Part shown: positions 7,102 to 13,648 of the stretch, one piece after another | Layout: each line of letters begins with the position of its first letter | How positions within the stretch are numbered: position 1 is the first letter of the stretch | Source of the DNA: Bacteroidota bacterium | Lineage (GTDB): Bacteria; Bacteroidota; Bacteroidia; Flavobacteriales; Weeksellaceae | Length of the DNA: 16,738 nucleotides | Direction: 5' to 3' | NCBI GenBank assembly: GCA_023420435.1 | Contig: JAEZWE010000021.1 | Location: forward strand, 1 to 16,738 | The notes under the pieces: generated by a model | Seen by the model: the letters and a program-made list of their open reading frames with translations, nothing else | Database searches by the model: none | Told to the model about the DNA's origin: nothing | Program-made: the position numbers and the translations under genes

Positions 7102-7322
7102 CATTATTTATTTTATTTAGATAAATTTTCTAAAATTTCGCAAGATTTGAAATTTGATCTCCTAAAACTTCTTCTAATTTTGTAAAAAACTGATTTTAAG
7201 TTTATGCGAGTAAATTGCACCCAGGTTATTTTAAAGAAAAATCATCAGTTGCATACTTTATTGCCGTTTTCCGATTTTAGAAGATTTTCCATTTATTCTT
7301 CAAAAATTCTTTAACAGCAATT
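7102..7322 (-). other. Gene-free region with inverted repeats; possible structured or small RNA
   Basis: No convincing open frame fills this 221-bp stretch; it is part of the only gene-free gap above 300 bp (7005-7322). On the minus strand it contains a 9-bp pairing of 7313-7321 with 7260-7268, with one G-U wobble that would be a mismatch on the plus strand. A 7-bp pairing of 7244-7250 with 7188-7194 is followed directly by a run of T. The strong terminator at 7078-7101 comes after these. Together they look like a structured 3' untranslated region or an independent small RNA. Short protein-like stretches such as FFTKLEEVLGDQISNLAKF (about 7190-7134, minus strand) lack a start and are closed on both sides by stops, so a decayed gene is an alternative. 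I did not recognise a known RNA family. Confidence 0.35.
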
Positions 7323-7556
7323 TTATTTTGTTTCTTTCACCTCCGCTTTTACTTCTGTTGTATGAGTCGCAGCTTCTCCATGTGTTTCATGTGTTCCATG
7401 TTTTTGATCGTTAACTCCACCCGTTCTACTTTCGTGGGAATCGTATCTTTCAACTCCTGGTTCCAATTTCAAAACTCCTTTGTTAGAACCAACCGGTGGT
7501 TTTTTACAACCCACTAATGCTGCAGAAGCCAATAAAATAAAAGCATATTTTTTCAT
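7323..7556 (-). CDS. Small His-rich lipoprotein, function unknown
   Basis: A 77-residue protein with a type II signal peptide. MKKYAFILLASAALVGC ends in the lipobox LVGC, with Cys17 as the lipidated residue, so the mature protein would be about 61 residues anchored to a membrane. The residues after the cysteine are KKPP, with no acidic retention signal visible. The rest is hydrophilic and predicted disordered, with five histidines between about residues 41 and 65 (SHES, QKHG, THETHGE, ATHTT) and a Glu/Lys-rich tail. Histidine clusters of this kind can bind metal ions, but that is only a possibility. It has its own consensus promoter (7576-7606) and is not cotranscribed by necessity with the upstream methyltransferase gene. 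I do not recognise a named family. Confidence 0.85.
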   Translation of the reverse strand: MKKYAFILLASAALVGCKKPPVGSNKGVLKLEPGVERYDSHESRTGGVNDQKHGTHETHGEAATHTTEVKAEVKETK

Positions 7557-7575
7557 TCCGAATTTTTTAATTGCC

Positions 7576-7606
7576 CAAAATTAAGAAATTAAGCAGTTTC
7601 CGCAAA
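7576..7606 (-). promoter_or_regulatory. Consensus Bacteroidota promoter for the small lipoprotein gene
   Basis: On the minus strand TTTG (7603-7606) and TAATTTTG (7576-7583) are separated by 19 bases; both boxes match the Bacteroidota -33/-7 consensus in full. The start codon is 19 bases beyond the -7 box. The promoter sits entirely in the 54-bp gap after the methyltransferase stop. Confidence 0.7.
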
Positions 7607-7610
7607 AATT

Positions 7611-8759
7611 TCAGACCGATTTTAAAATTATTTTCCCTTTTTCGGATTGAGTAAAAATTAAATATTGATTTCCGCCGTCTTGCAATTTGTATTTTTTCTT
7701 AATTTCTTCGGGTTTTAAAGGGTGATTTTTGGAAATGATATTATATTTTTCCCCTTTTTTCAATTCTTTGGCATCAATAGAAATTACTTCTAAAATTCGT
7801 CCGGGAAAATTTTCTTTTTTCTCATTAGATAAATATAAATGTGAATTCTGATGAATTTTTTTAAGTCCAAATCTTTTAGAAATAAGATGAAAAGCACCTG
7901 CTTTTAAAATCGAATTATTAGGAATGAATAAATATTTTCCTTGATCATTAAATGTTGATTTCGCAGCAGACATTTCATCAAAATAAAAACTAAAGTCTTG
8001 TTCATCCGTTTCTAAATTCACACATCTCACCAATATTCTTTCAGAGATTTCTTTTGAATTGATTAAAACCAAAAGCTCTTTAACATCATTTTTTACGGCT
8101 ACAATATGGATTTCCGCAATATTTTTTAATTCAGAAATTAAGTATGAAATATCAATTAATGGCGAAAGTTTAATCAATATTTTTTGCGAAATTTTCAAAA
8201 TTTCCTCTTGAATTTCCAATAGATTTGGAGAAAGATCTTCCAACAAGAAAACTTTGTTTTTGTTTTCATCTCTTCTTGCAGGATCAAGATAAACTAGATC
8301 AAATTCTTGTTCATTTTTATCCAAAAAAAACTCCAATTCTTGATTGATAAAATTGGCCTTTTTATTTAGAACTTTCCAATTATTCTCAACAATTTCTATA
8401 AGTTCCAAGTTTTGTTCAACCAAAGAAATTTCATCAAAATGCTGAGAAATAAAATAAGCATCAATACCAAAACCGGTTGTTAAATCCAGCATCTTTTTTC
8501 CAGAAACCAATTTTGCTTTGTAATTTCCTGTAGCTTCTGAGCTGGCTTGCTCCAAATTGAGGTTTGGTGGAAAAACAATTCCTTCTTTCAACAGAAAAGG
8601 AAACTTTTTTTCTGCCACTTTTCTTCCTTTGATCTGCTGAACTATATCCTTCATCGAAATTTCTGAAAAAGGAGATTTTTTCAACAATAAAGAATGCAAA
8701 TCTGCGTCTAGATTTGCATTGATAAAACTTTGTATTTCCTTGCTAATTTTTGGAATCAC
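7611..8759 (-). CDS. THUMP-like / PG_1098-type class I SAM-dependent methyltransferase
   Basis: A 382-residue protein of the PG_1098 family: an N-terminal helical part, a Rossmann methyltransferase core, and C-terminal ferredoxin-like and THUMP-like domains that in related enzymes grip RNA. The SAM motif I is LDLTTGFGID (91-100 from the start used here), and motif IV is DLVYLDPARRD (154-164). The DPA motif is of the kind seen in several base N-methyltransferases. A nucleic-acid target is likely, but the exact substrate is not known to me. The frame is open to a TTG at 8783, which would overlap the mutA stop by 22 bases. I prefer the GTG at 8757-8759 because it gives MIPKISKEIQSFI, a natural family N-terminus, two bases after the preceding stop. 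It is the last gene of the udk-divIC-mutA cluster and ends just before the lipoprotein promoter. Confidence 0.85.
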   Translation of the reverse strand: MIPKISKEIQSFINANLDADLHSLLLKKSPFSEISMKDIVQQIKGRKVAEKKFPFLLKEGIVFPPNLNLEQASSEATGNYKAKLVSGKKMLDLTTGFGIDAYFISQHFDEISLVEQNLELIEIVENNWKVLNKKANFINQELEFFLDKNEQEFDLVYLDPARRDENKNKVFLLEDLSPNLLEIQEEILKISQKILIKLSPLIDISYLISELKNIAEIHIVAVKNDVKELLVLINSKEISERILVRCVNLETDEQDFSFYFDEMSAAKSTFNDQGKYLFIPNNSILKAGAFHLISKRFGLKKIHQNSHLYLSNEKKENFPGRILEVISIDAKELKKGEKYNIISKNHPLKPEEIKKKYKLQDGGNQYLIFTQSEKGKIILKSV

Positions 8760-8761
8760 TT

Positions 8762-9925
8762 TTATTCTAACATTTCCGCCCAACGAACTGCCTTAATTTC
8801 TTTTTCAGAATACATTTCTTCGGCAGTTTTGGTTTTTTCTAATTTTGGATAAAGGTTGGCGCCAATTAATTTTATTTTTCCTTCTTCCACCCATTTTTGT
8901 TCTTCTACAGCTTGCTCATAGATTTTTTTCTGAATTATTCTTTTTTTCAAAAGCTCTAAATAACCTCCGGATTCTTCTATTTCAATGAAAAGTTTCCAAG
9001 ATTTTTCTGCAATTTGTTGAGTGATATCTTCAACGTAGTAACTTCCATTGGCACCGTCTTCAAAAACATTGATGATACTTTCGTAAGCCAAAACAATTTG
9101 CTGTTTGAAAGAAATTTCTTCTGAAAGTTCCGTTTCATTCTGCAATTTGAAATCATTGGTAAAAACCGCATCTGCACCGCCAATCATCGCCGAAGCCAAT
9201 TCTAAAGTAGATCGAATTAAATTATTTTCTTCGTCTGATTTAGTTTTATTTCGCAATGAAGTTTCCGCAAAAATGTAGGGAATTTCATCCATTCCAAATT
9301 CTTTAGAATATTGGTTAAAAACCAATTTCAGACCTCTAATTTTTGCAATTTCGAAAAAATAATTTCCTCCAATTGCTACTTTAAAAATTAGTTTTTTCAA
9401 AATTTCAGAACCGAAAATTTCCACCAGTTCTTTAGTTTTTGCCAAAGCAATTCCTAATTGTTGATAGATGGCAGCTCCCGAATTTTGATGAAAAGAAATG
9501 TCTATGCAGATATTTCTGCTAAATTCCTTGGCTAAAAGTTCTTTGGCTAAATTCTCATCTAAATGCGCAGCATTCTCTTCAAAAACATCAATTAAAGAAA
9601 AATAAGTGTTTTCTTCTTCAGGACGAAGATCTTCCGCAAGATCTTTATTGTTAATAAAAATTGTTTTTTCGGTAAGTCCCTCCACATTTTGGTTGAGAAG
9701 AAAAGCAAAAATATTTTCGTCTGTTTTATCGTGATATTTCGACACCAAATGCGTACTTTCTTCCCACTTAGGAAGATTTTTTAAAGGACGAGAAACAGAA
9801 TCATAATAAGGTTTTACAGAAATTCCTTCCAAATTTTCTTTTTTCAGAATATCGTAAATATCCTCCGTCTTCAACTGTTTTTTTACGAGTTTTTCCCAAT
9901 CTTCCAGGTTTACTTTATCAAACAT
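8762..9925 (-). CDS. mutA: Methylmalonyl-CoA mutase, beta (small) subunit
   Basis: A 387-residue small subunit of the B12-dependent methylmalonyl-CoA mutase, which interconverts succinyl-CoA and methylmalonyl-CoA in propionate metabolism. The TIM-barrel-related core is recognisable from FHQNSGAAIYQQLGIALAKT (145-164), the segment FKVAIGGNYFFEIAKIRGLK, RNKTKSDEENNLIRSTLELA, and SAMIGGADAVFTNDF. The tail ends with AEEMYSEKEIKAVRWAEMLE. No cobalamin motif (DxHxxG) is present, as expected for the non-catalytic subunit of the heterodimer. The length is that of the short Bacteroidota form. The large subunit, which carries B12 and the active site, is often next door in this phylum but is not here: the next gene is a methyltransferase. 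The gene lies 42 bp after divIC and is probably read from the udk promoter. Confidence 0.88.
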   Translation of the reverse strand: MFDKVNLEDWEKLVKKQLKTEDIYDILKKENLEGISVKPYYDSVSRPLKNLPKWEESTHLVSKYHDKTDENIFAFLLNQNVEGLTEKTIFINNKDLAEDLRPEEENTYFSLIDVFEENAAHLDENLAKELLAKEFSRNICIDISFHQNSGAAIYQQLGIALAKTKELVEIFGSEILKKLIFKVAIGGNYFFEIAKIRGLKLVFNQYSKEFGMDEIPYIFAETSLRNKTKSDEENNLIRSTLELASAMIGGADAVFTNDFKLQNETELSEEISFKQQIVLAYESIINVFEDGANGSYYVEDITQQIAEKSWKLFIEIEESGGYLELLKKRIIQKKIYEQAVEEQKWVEEGKIKLIGANLYPKLEKTKTAEEMYSEKEIKAVRWAEMLE

Positions 9926-9967
9926 TTTCGGATTTTTTATTGCAGCATTTCTGCATTGAAAGTTGAA

Positions 9968-10336
9968 TTATTTTTTTTCTGAATTTCGTTTTATTGCGGA
10001 ACTGTCTGCCACCAAAATAAAAATCTCTTCATTCGGTTTTTTCATGAAATAATTTTCGCGCGCAAACTTTTCTTTTTCTTCTTTATTATTCATCAATTTT
10101 TTATAAAACTGATCGTTTTTTTCGTATTCCGATTTATAATAAGCCAGCTGTTTTTCGTATTTTTTGATTTCGCCATTCATTTCATTAATAACTAAAAATG
10201 AAGTACTGTCGAAAAAAACCATCCAAACCAAAAACGCAAAAATGGTGATGAAATATTTGTTAAAAATATATTTTTTCGCCCATTTCATCGTGGGTGAAAC
10301 CGGTTTTATATCTTTAATTAAATCTTGACCTTTCAT
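9968..10336 (-). CDS. Septum formation initiator family protein (FtsB/DivIC-like)
   Basis: A 122-residue bitopic membrane protein of the FtsB/DivIC family, part of the divisome sub-complex with FtsL and FtsQ/DivIB. It has a basic cytoplasmic N-terminus (about 1-26), one membrane segment (about 27-50, from NKYFITIFAFLVWMVFF onwards), and a coiled-coil stretch (about 50-92, NEMNGEIKKYEKQLAYYKSE onwards). The conserved end of the family follows: KEKFARENYFMKKPNEEIFIL (in two parts at 88-97 and 98-108). The length is typical. Its start codon shares one base with the stop of udk (TAATG), so translation is coupled to udk. udk next to a divIC-like gene is an arrangement I associate with Flavobacteriia. 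DivIC and FtsB cannot be told apart here, so no symbol is given. Confidence 0.88.
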   Translation of the reverse strand: MKGQDLIKDIKPVSPTMKWAKKYIFNKYFITIFAFLVWMVFFDSTSFLVINEMNGEIKKYEKQLAYYKSEYEKNDQFYKKLMNNKEEKEKFARENYFMKKPNEEIFILVADSSAIKRNSEKK

Positions 10337-10953
10337 TAATGAACTTTTTTCAATGAATTATTGATAACGGTCGTTAAAAAATCAATCGCAACGCTGTTGT
10401 GGCGCATATTGGGAACAATAAGATCTGCTTCATTTTTGGAAGGTTCAATAAATTCCAAATGCATAGGTTTTAGCGTTGTTTGATAACGGTGTAAAACTTC
10501 GTTCAAATCTCTACCTCTTTCTTGGGTATCTCTTCTGATTCTTCGAATTAATCTTTCATCGGAATCGGCATGAACAAAAACTTTTAAATCATATTCTTTC
10601 AACAATTCCTGATTTGTTAAAACCAAAATTCCTTCCACAATAAGAACATTTTTGGGTTCCACTTGTACATGATCTCCGGTTCTGGAATGTGTAACAAAAC
10701 TGTACAAAGGCTGTTCAATATTTTCGCCCTTTTTCAACGCTTTTACATGTTTTAATAAAAGTTCAAAATCAATGGATTTTGGGTGATCATAGTTCAACGC
10801 TTCTCTTTCGTTAAGCGATAAATGCTGGTTGTCGTGATAATAATTGTCTTGGGAAAGAACATTAACACCTTCAGCATTTAGTCCTTGCAAAATTTTGTTG
10901 ACAACGGTGGTTTTTCCACTTCCGGTTCCACCCGCAATTCCGATAACAAGCAT
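10336..10953 (-). CDS. udk: Uridine kinase
   Basis: A 205-residue cytoplasmic kinase that phosphorylates uridine and cytidine to the monophosphates in pyrimidine salvage. The P-loop is GGTGSGKT (8-15). The nucleoside-binding region contains SQDNYYHD (34-41) and NYDHPKSIDF (54-63), followed by QPLYSFVTHSRT. The LIVEGILVL block is the second nucleotide-binding strand, and RIRRDTQERGRDLNEVL is the lid. The length fits Udk. It is first in the cluster udk-divIC-mutA-methyltransferase and has a full -7 box 15 bases upstream of its ATG. It is divergent from the M28 peptidase gene, with which it shares a 108-bp intergenic region. It complements the NupG transporter at the other end of the window. Confidence 0.97.
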   Translation of the reverse strand: MLVIGIAGGTGSGKTTVVNKILQGLNAEGVNVLSQDNYYHDNQHLSLNEREALNYDHPKSIDFELLLKHVKALKKGENIEQPLYSFVTHSRTGDHVQVEPKNVLIVEGILVLTNQELLKEYDLKVFVHADSDERLIRRIRRDTQERGRDLNEVLHRYQTTLKPMHLEFIEPSKNEADLIVPNMRHNSVAIDFLTTVINNSLKKVH

Positions 10954-10968
10954 TGATTTTTGTTTTTA

Positions 10969-10997
10969 CAAATATAGAAATATTTTGCTTCAACAAT
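10969..10997 (-). promoter_or_regulatory. Bacteroidota-type promoter for the udk operon
   Basis: On the minus strand TATATTTG (10969-10976) is a full -7 match, and ATTG (10994-10997) lies 17 bases upstream as a -33 element with one departure from TTTG. The leader to the udk ATG would be about 10 bases. Confidence 0.6.
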
Positions 10998-11029
10998 GGC
11001 TTTTAACAGTGAATTCATGTAATAATTAA

Positions 11030-11037
11030 TATCTTTG
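11030..11037 (+). promoter_or_regulatory. -7 box for the M28 peptidase gene
   Basis: The plus strand reads TATCTTTG, a full match to TAnnTTTG, 24 bases before the ATG at 11062. No good -33 TTTG stands at the expected distance. It is divergent from the udk promoter, the two -7 boxes being 53 bases apart. Confidence 0.5.
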
Positions 11038-11061
11038 AATCTCTAAAAATCAAGATAAAAA

Positions 11062-13278
11062 ATGATTTATAAAAATTCAATGAAAACAATTTCAGCATTC
11101 TTTTTTCTATTTTCTTTAAGTATTGATGCACAAGAAGTTCACCTAAAAAATATCAAAAAACTCACTTTTGGTGGCGATAATGCAGAAGCTTATTTTTCTC
11201 CTGACAATAATAAACTGACACTTCAGGTAACCAATCCGCAACTTGGTGCAGCTTGCGACCAAATTTATTTGATGGATTTACAAAATTTGAAAGGAGATGC
11301 TTCAGATCTAAAATTGATCTCTACAGGAAACGGAAGAACTACCTGTTCTTTTTTTATGCCGGATGGAAAACACATTTTGTATGCATCAACCCATGAAGCC
11401 GATTTGAAATGTCCACCAAAACCAGCACCAAGAAGTGATGGAAAATATCTTTGGCCAATTTATGATTCCTTTGATATTTATATTGCCGATTTATCCGGAA
11501 ATATTGTAAAAAAACTTACCAACGAAGCTGGATATGATGCAGAAGTTGTGGTTTCACCTGATGGAAAATACATCGTTTTTACTTCCACCAGAAGTGGAGA
11601 TTTGGAGCTTTGGAGAATGGACATTGATGGAAAAAATTTAAAACAATTAACTTCAGGATTAGGCTATGATGGAGGTGCTTTTTTCTCCCATGATTCCAAA
11701 AAATTGGTTTTCCGATCTTCACGCCCCAAAACAGAAAAAGATATTTCAGAATATAAGCAGTTGTTGAATGAAAATTTGGTAGCGCCAACCAATATGGAAA
11801 TCTACACGATGAATATTGACGGAACCGATTTAAAACAAATTACGAATCTCGGGAAAGCCAATTGGTCTCCCTATTTTCATCCTTCAGATAAAAAAATTGT
11901 TTTTTCATCGAATCATCATTCAACCAGAGGTTATGATTTTCAGATTTATTCGGTGGATTTGGATGGAAAGAATGTCACCCAATTAACGTATGAAAGTGAG
12001 TTCAATGCTTTCCCAATGTTTTCTCCTGATGGTAAAAAATTGGTTTTTTCCAGCAATAGAAATGCAGAAAAACCTCATGAAACCAATGTTTTTATAGCAG
12101 ATTGGGTGGAAGGAGACTCCAATGAAATCGTCAATACTGAAAATTTAAAAAACCATGTAAAATATTTAGCTTCTGATGAATTGAAGGGACGTTTAACCGG
12201 AAGTGAAGGTGAAAAAAAAGCGGCTGTTTTTATCGAGAAAAATCTGAAAAAATATGGGTTAAATACTGAAATTCAACCTTTTGAATATTCTGTAAAACTC
12301 AACCCGCATGATGAAAACACTTCTGTTAAAACGGAAGGAAGAAATGTCATTGGTTATTTGGACAACAAAGCTGATAAAACCATTATTATTGGTGCGCATT
12401 ACGATCATTTGGGTTTAAATGAACATCACCATTCTACTTTAGCCAATTCTGCCGGTCAAATTCATAATGGAGCTGATGATAATGCTTCAGGAGTTTCAAC
12501 AGTTTTGGAATTGGCAAGAATTTTTGCAAAAAATAAACTAAAAGAAAATGTTAACTATGTTTTCGCCTTATTTTCCGGTGAAGAAGACGGTTTAATCGGT
12601 TCCAAAAAATTTGCAGAAAATGTAAAAACAAAATATCCGAATGTAATTTCCATGATTAATTTGGATATGGTGGGTCGTTTAAATAAAGACAAAGTTTTGA
12701 ATGTTGGTGGTATTGGAACTTCTCCAATTTTCCCAGATTTAGTGAAAAAACACAAACCAGCAGGTTTCAATTTGGCTTTGGATGAATCCGGTGTTGGACC
12801 ATCAGATCACACCAGTTTTTATTTAAAAGATATTCCTGTTTTATTCTTTTTTACAGGAACACACGAAGATTATCACAAACCAACTGATGATACTGAAAAA
12901 ATAAATTTTGATGGAGCAAGAATGATTACCAACTATGTTTTTGGAGTTGCCAATGAAATCGGAAATTCATCAAACGTTCCATTCACAAAAACCAAAATTT
13001 CGCAAACTAAAGCCGTTCCAAAATACAAGGTAACTTTAGGAATTATGCCAAATTATGCCGATACAAAGGACGGTTTACATATTGATGGTGTTACCGAAAA
13101 CCGACCAGCTGCAAACGCAGGAATTTTGGCGGGCGATATTTTAACGCAAATTGGCGATTGTAAAGTAACCGAAGTTTATTCTTACATGGACTGCCTTTCG
13201 AAACTAAATGCTGGTGATGAAAGAGAAGTTACGGTTACAAGAAATGGTGAGAAGAAAGTTTTTAAAGTGAAATTTTAA
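11062..13278 (+). CDS. Exported M28 metallopeptidase with N-terminal beta-propeller and C-terminal PDZ domain
   Basis: A 738-residue protein, the only plus-strand gene. A signal peptide precedes Ala23-Gln24; the ATG at 11080 (MKTISAFFFLFSLSIDAQ) is an equally good start. Residues about 28-350 hold TolB/PD40-type propeller repeats (AYFSPDNNKL, VVSPDGKYIVFTS, FFSHDSKKLVF, YFHPSDKKIVFSS, MFSPDGKKLVFSSNRN). Residues about 355-635 are an M28 aminopeptidase domain with its complete two-zinc site: His446 in GAHYDHLG, bridging Asp472 in GADDNASG, catalytic Glu507 and ligand Glu508 in SGEEDG, Asp535 in NLDMVGR, and His605 in DYHKPTDD. Residues about 655-738 form a PDZ domain (VTLGIMPNY, GLHIDGVTENRPAANAGILA, GDILTQIGD). 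It probably trims peptides in the periplasm or at the surface, with propeller and PDZ domains restricting access or choosing substrates; this is inference. No T9SS sorting domain is visible. It converges on clpS at a shared terminator. Confidence 0.93.
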   Translation: MIYKNSMKTISAFFFLFSLSIDAQEVHLKNIKKLTFGGDNAEAYFSPDNNKLTLQVTNPQLGAACDQIYLMDLQNLKGDASDLKLISTGNGRTTCSFFMPDGKHILYASTHEADLKCPPKPAPRSDGKYLWPIYDSFDIYIADLSGNIVKKLTNEAGYDAEVVVSPDGKYIVFTSTRSGDLELWRMDIDGKNLKQLTSGLGYDGGAFFSHDSKKLVFRSSRPKTEKDISEYKQLLNENLVAPTNMEIYTMNIDGTDLKQITNLGKANWSPYFHPSDKKIVFSSNHHSTRGYDFQIYSVDLDGKNVTQLTYESEFNAFPMFSPDGKKLVFSSNRNAEKPHETNVFIADWVEGDSNEIVNTENLKNHVKYLASDELKGRLTGSEGEKKAAVFIEKNLKKYGLNTEIQPFEYSVKLNPHDENTSVKTEGRNVIGYLDNKADKTIIIGAHYDHLGLNEHHHSTLANSAGQIHNGADDNASGVSTVLELARIFAKNKLKENVNYVFALFSGEEDGLIGSKKFAENVKTKYPNVISMINLDMVGRLNKDKVLNVGGIGTSPIFPDLVKKHKPAGFNLALDESGVGPSDHTSFYLKDIPVLFFFTGTHEDYHKPTDDTEKINFDGARMITNYVFGVANEIGNSSNVPFTKTKISQTKAVPKYKVTLGIMPNYADTKDGLHIDGVTENRPAANAGILAGDILTQIGDCKVTEVYSYMDCLSKLNAGDEREVTVTRNGEKKVFKVKF

Positions 13279-13296
13279 AATCTAGAAAAATATTTT

Positions 13297-13330
13297 AATA
13301 TAAAAACTTCCCATGGGAAGTTTTTATATT
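13297..13330. terminator. Bidirectional terminator between the M28 gene and clpS
   Basis: Positions 13297-13312 and 13315-13330 are exact reverse complements about a CCCATGGG centre, a perfect 34-bp palindrome. The arms contain A5 and T5 runs flanking the GC core, so either strand gives a hairpin with a T tract. It lies 18 bp after the peptidase stop and touches the clpS stop, serving both convergent genes. Confidence 0.88.
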
Positions 13331-13648
13331 TTATACAATTTCGGAAGTTAAACCCCGAGAAATTAATTTATTGTGCATTGGTTTTAGCTTTTCTAAACTC
13401 CCAGTTTTCACCGTACATTTTCCTTTGTAATGAACTAAAATGGTACATTGTTCCGCTTGCTCCAATGTGTGTTCGCAAATTTCGATCAAACATTCAATAA
13501 CAAAATCGAATGTGTTTACGTCGTCGTTCCACAGAACCAATTTATACACTTCATCTTCCAATTCCAAAACATCAACTTCTTCCTCATGTTCTCTTTTGGG
13601 ATCGTCATAATATTTTGAAAATTGTATATTTTGAAAGTTTTTTTTCAT
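13331..13648 (-). CDS. clpS: ATP-dependent Clp protease adaptor ClpS
   Basis: A 105-residue adaptor that recognises N-degron substrates (bulky hydrophobic N-terminal residues) and delivers them to ClpA/ClpC with ClpP. The first 33 residues form a charged, flexible N-terminal arm. The folded domain starts with YKLVLWNDDVNTFDFVIECL (35-54); Asn41 and Asp42 correspond to the Asn-Asp pair that holds the substrate alpha-amino group in E. coli ClpS. His73, in ILVHYKGKC, corresponds to the conserved pocket histidine. A typical C-terminal segment with GSLEKLKPMHNKLISRGLTS follows. The ATG shares one base with the stop of the upstream CBS membrane protein gene (TAATG), so the two are translationally coupled. 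The gene ends at the shared palindromic terminator. Confidence 0.95.
   Translation of the reverse strand: MKKNFQNIQFSKYYDDPKREHEEEVDVLELEDEVYKLVLWNDDVNTFDFVIECLIEICEHTLEQAEQCTILVHYKGKCTVKTGSLEKLKPMHNKLISRGLTSEIV

Noticed and set aside
9941..9955. 5-bp hairpin between divIC and mutA as a terminator
   Set aside because: The stem is short and is not followed by a T run on the minus strand, so it would not be expected to stop transcription into mutA.
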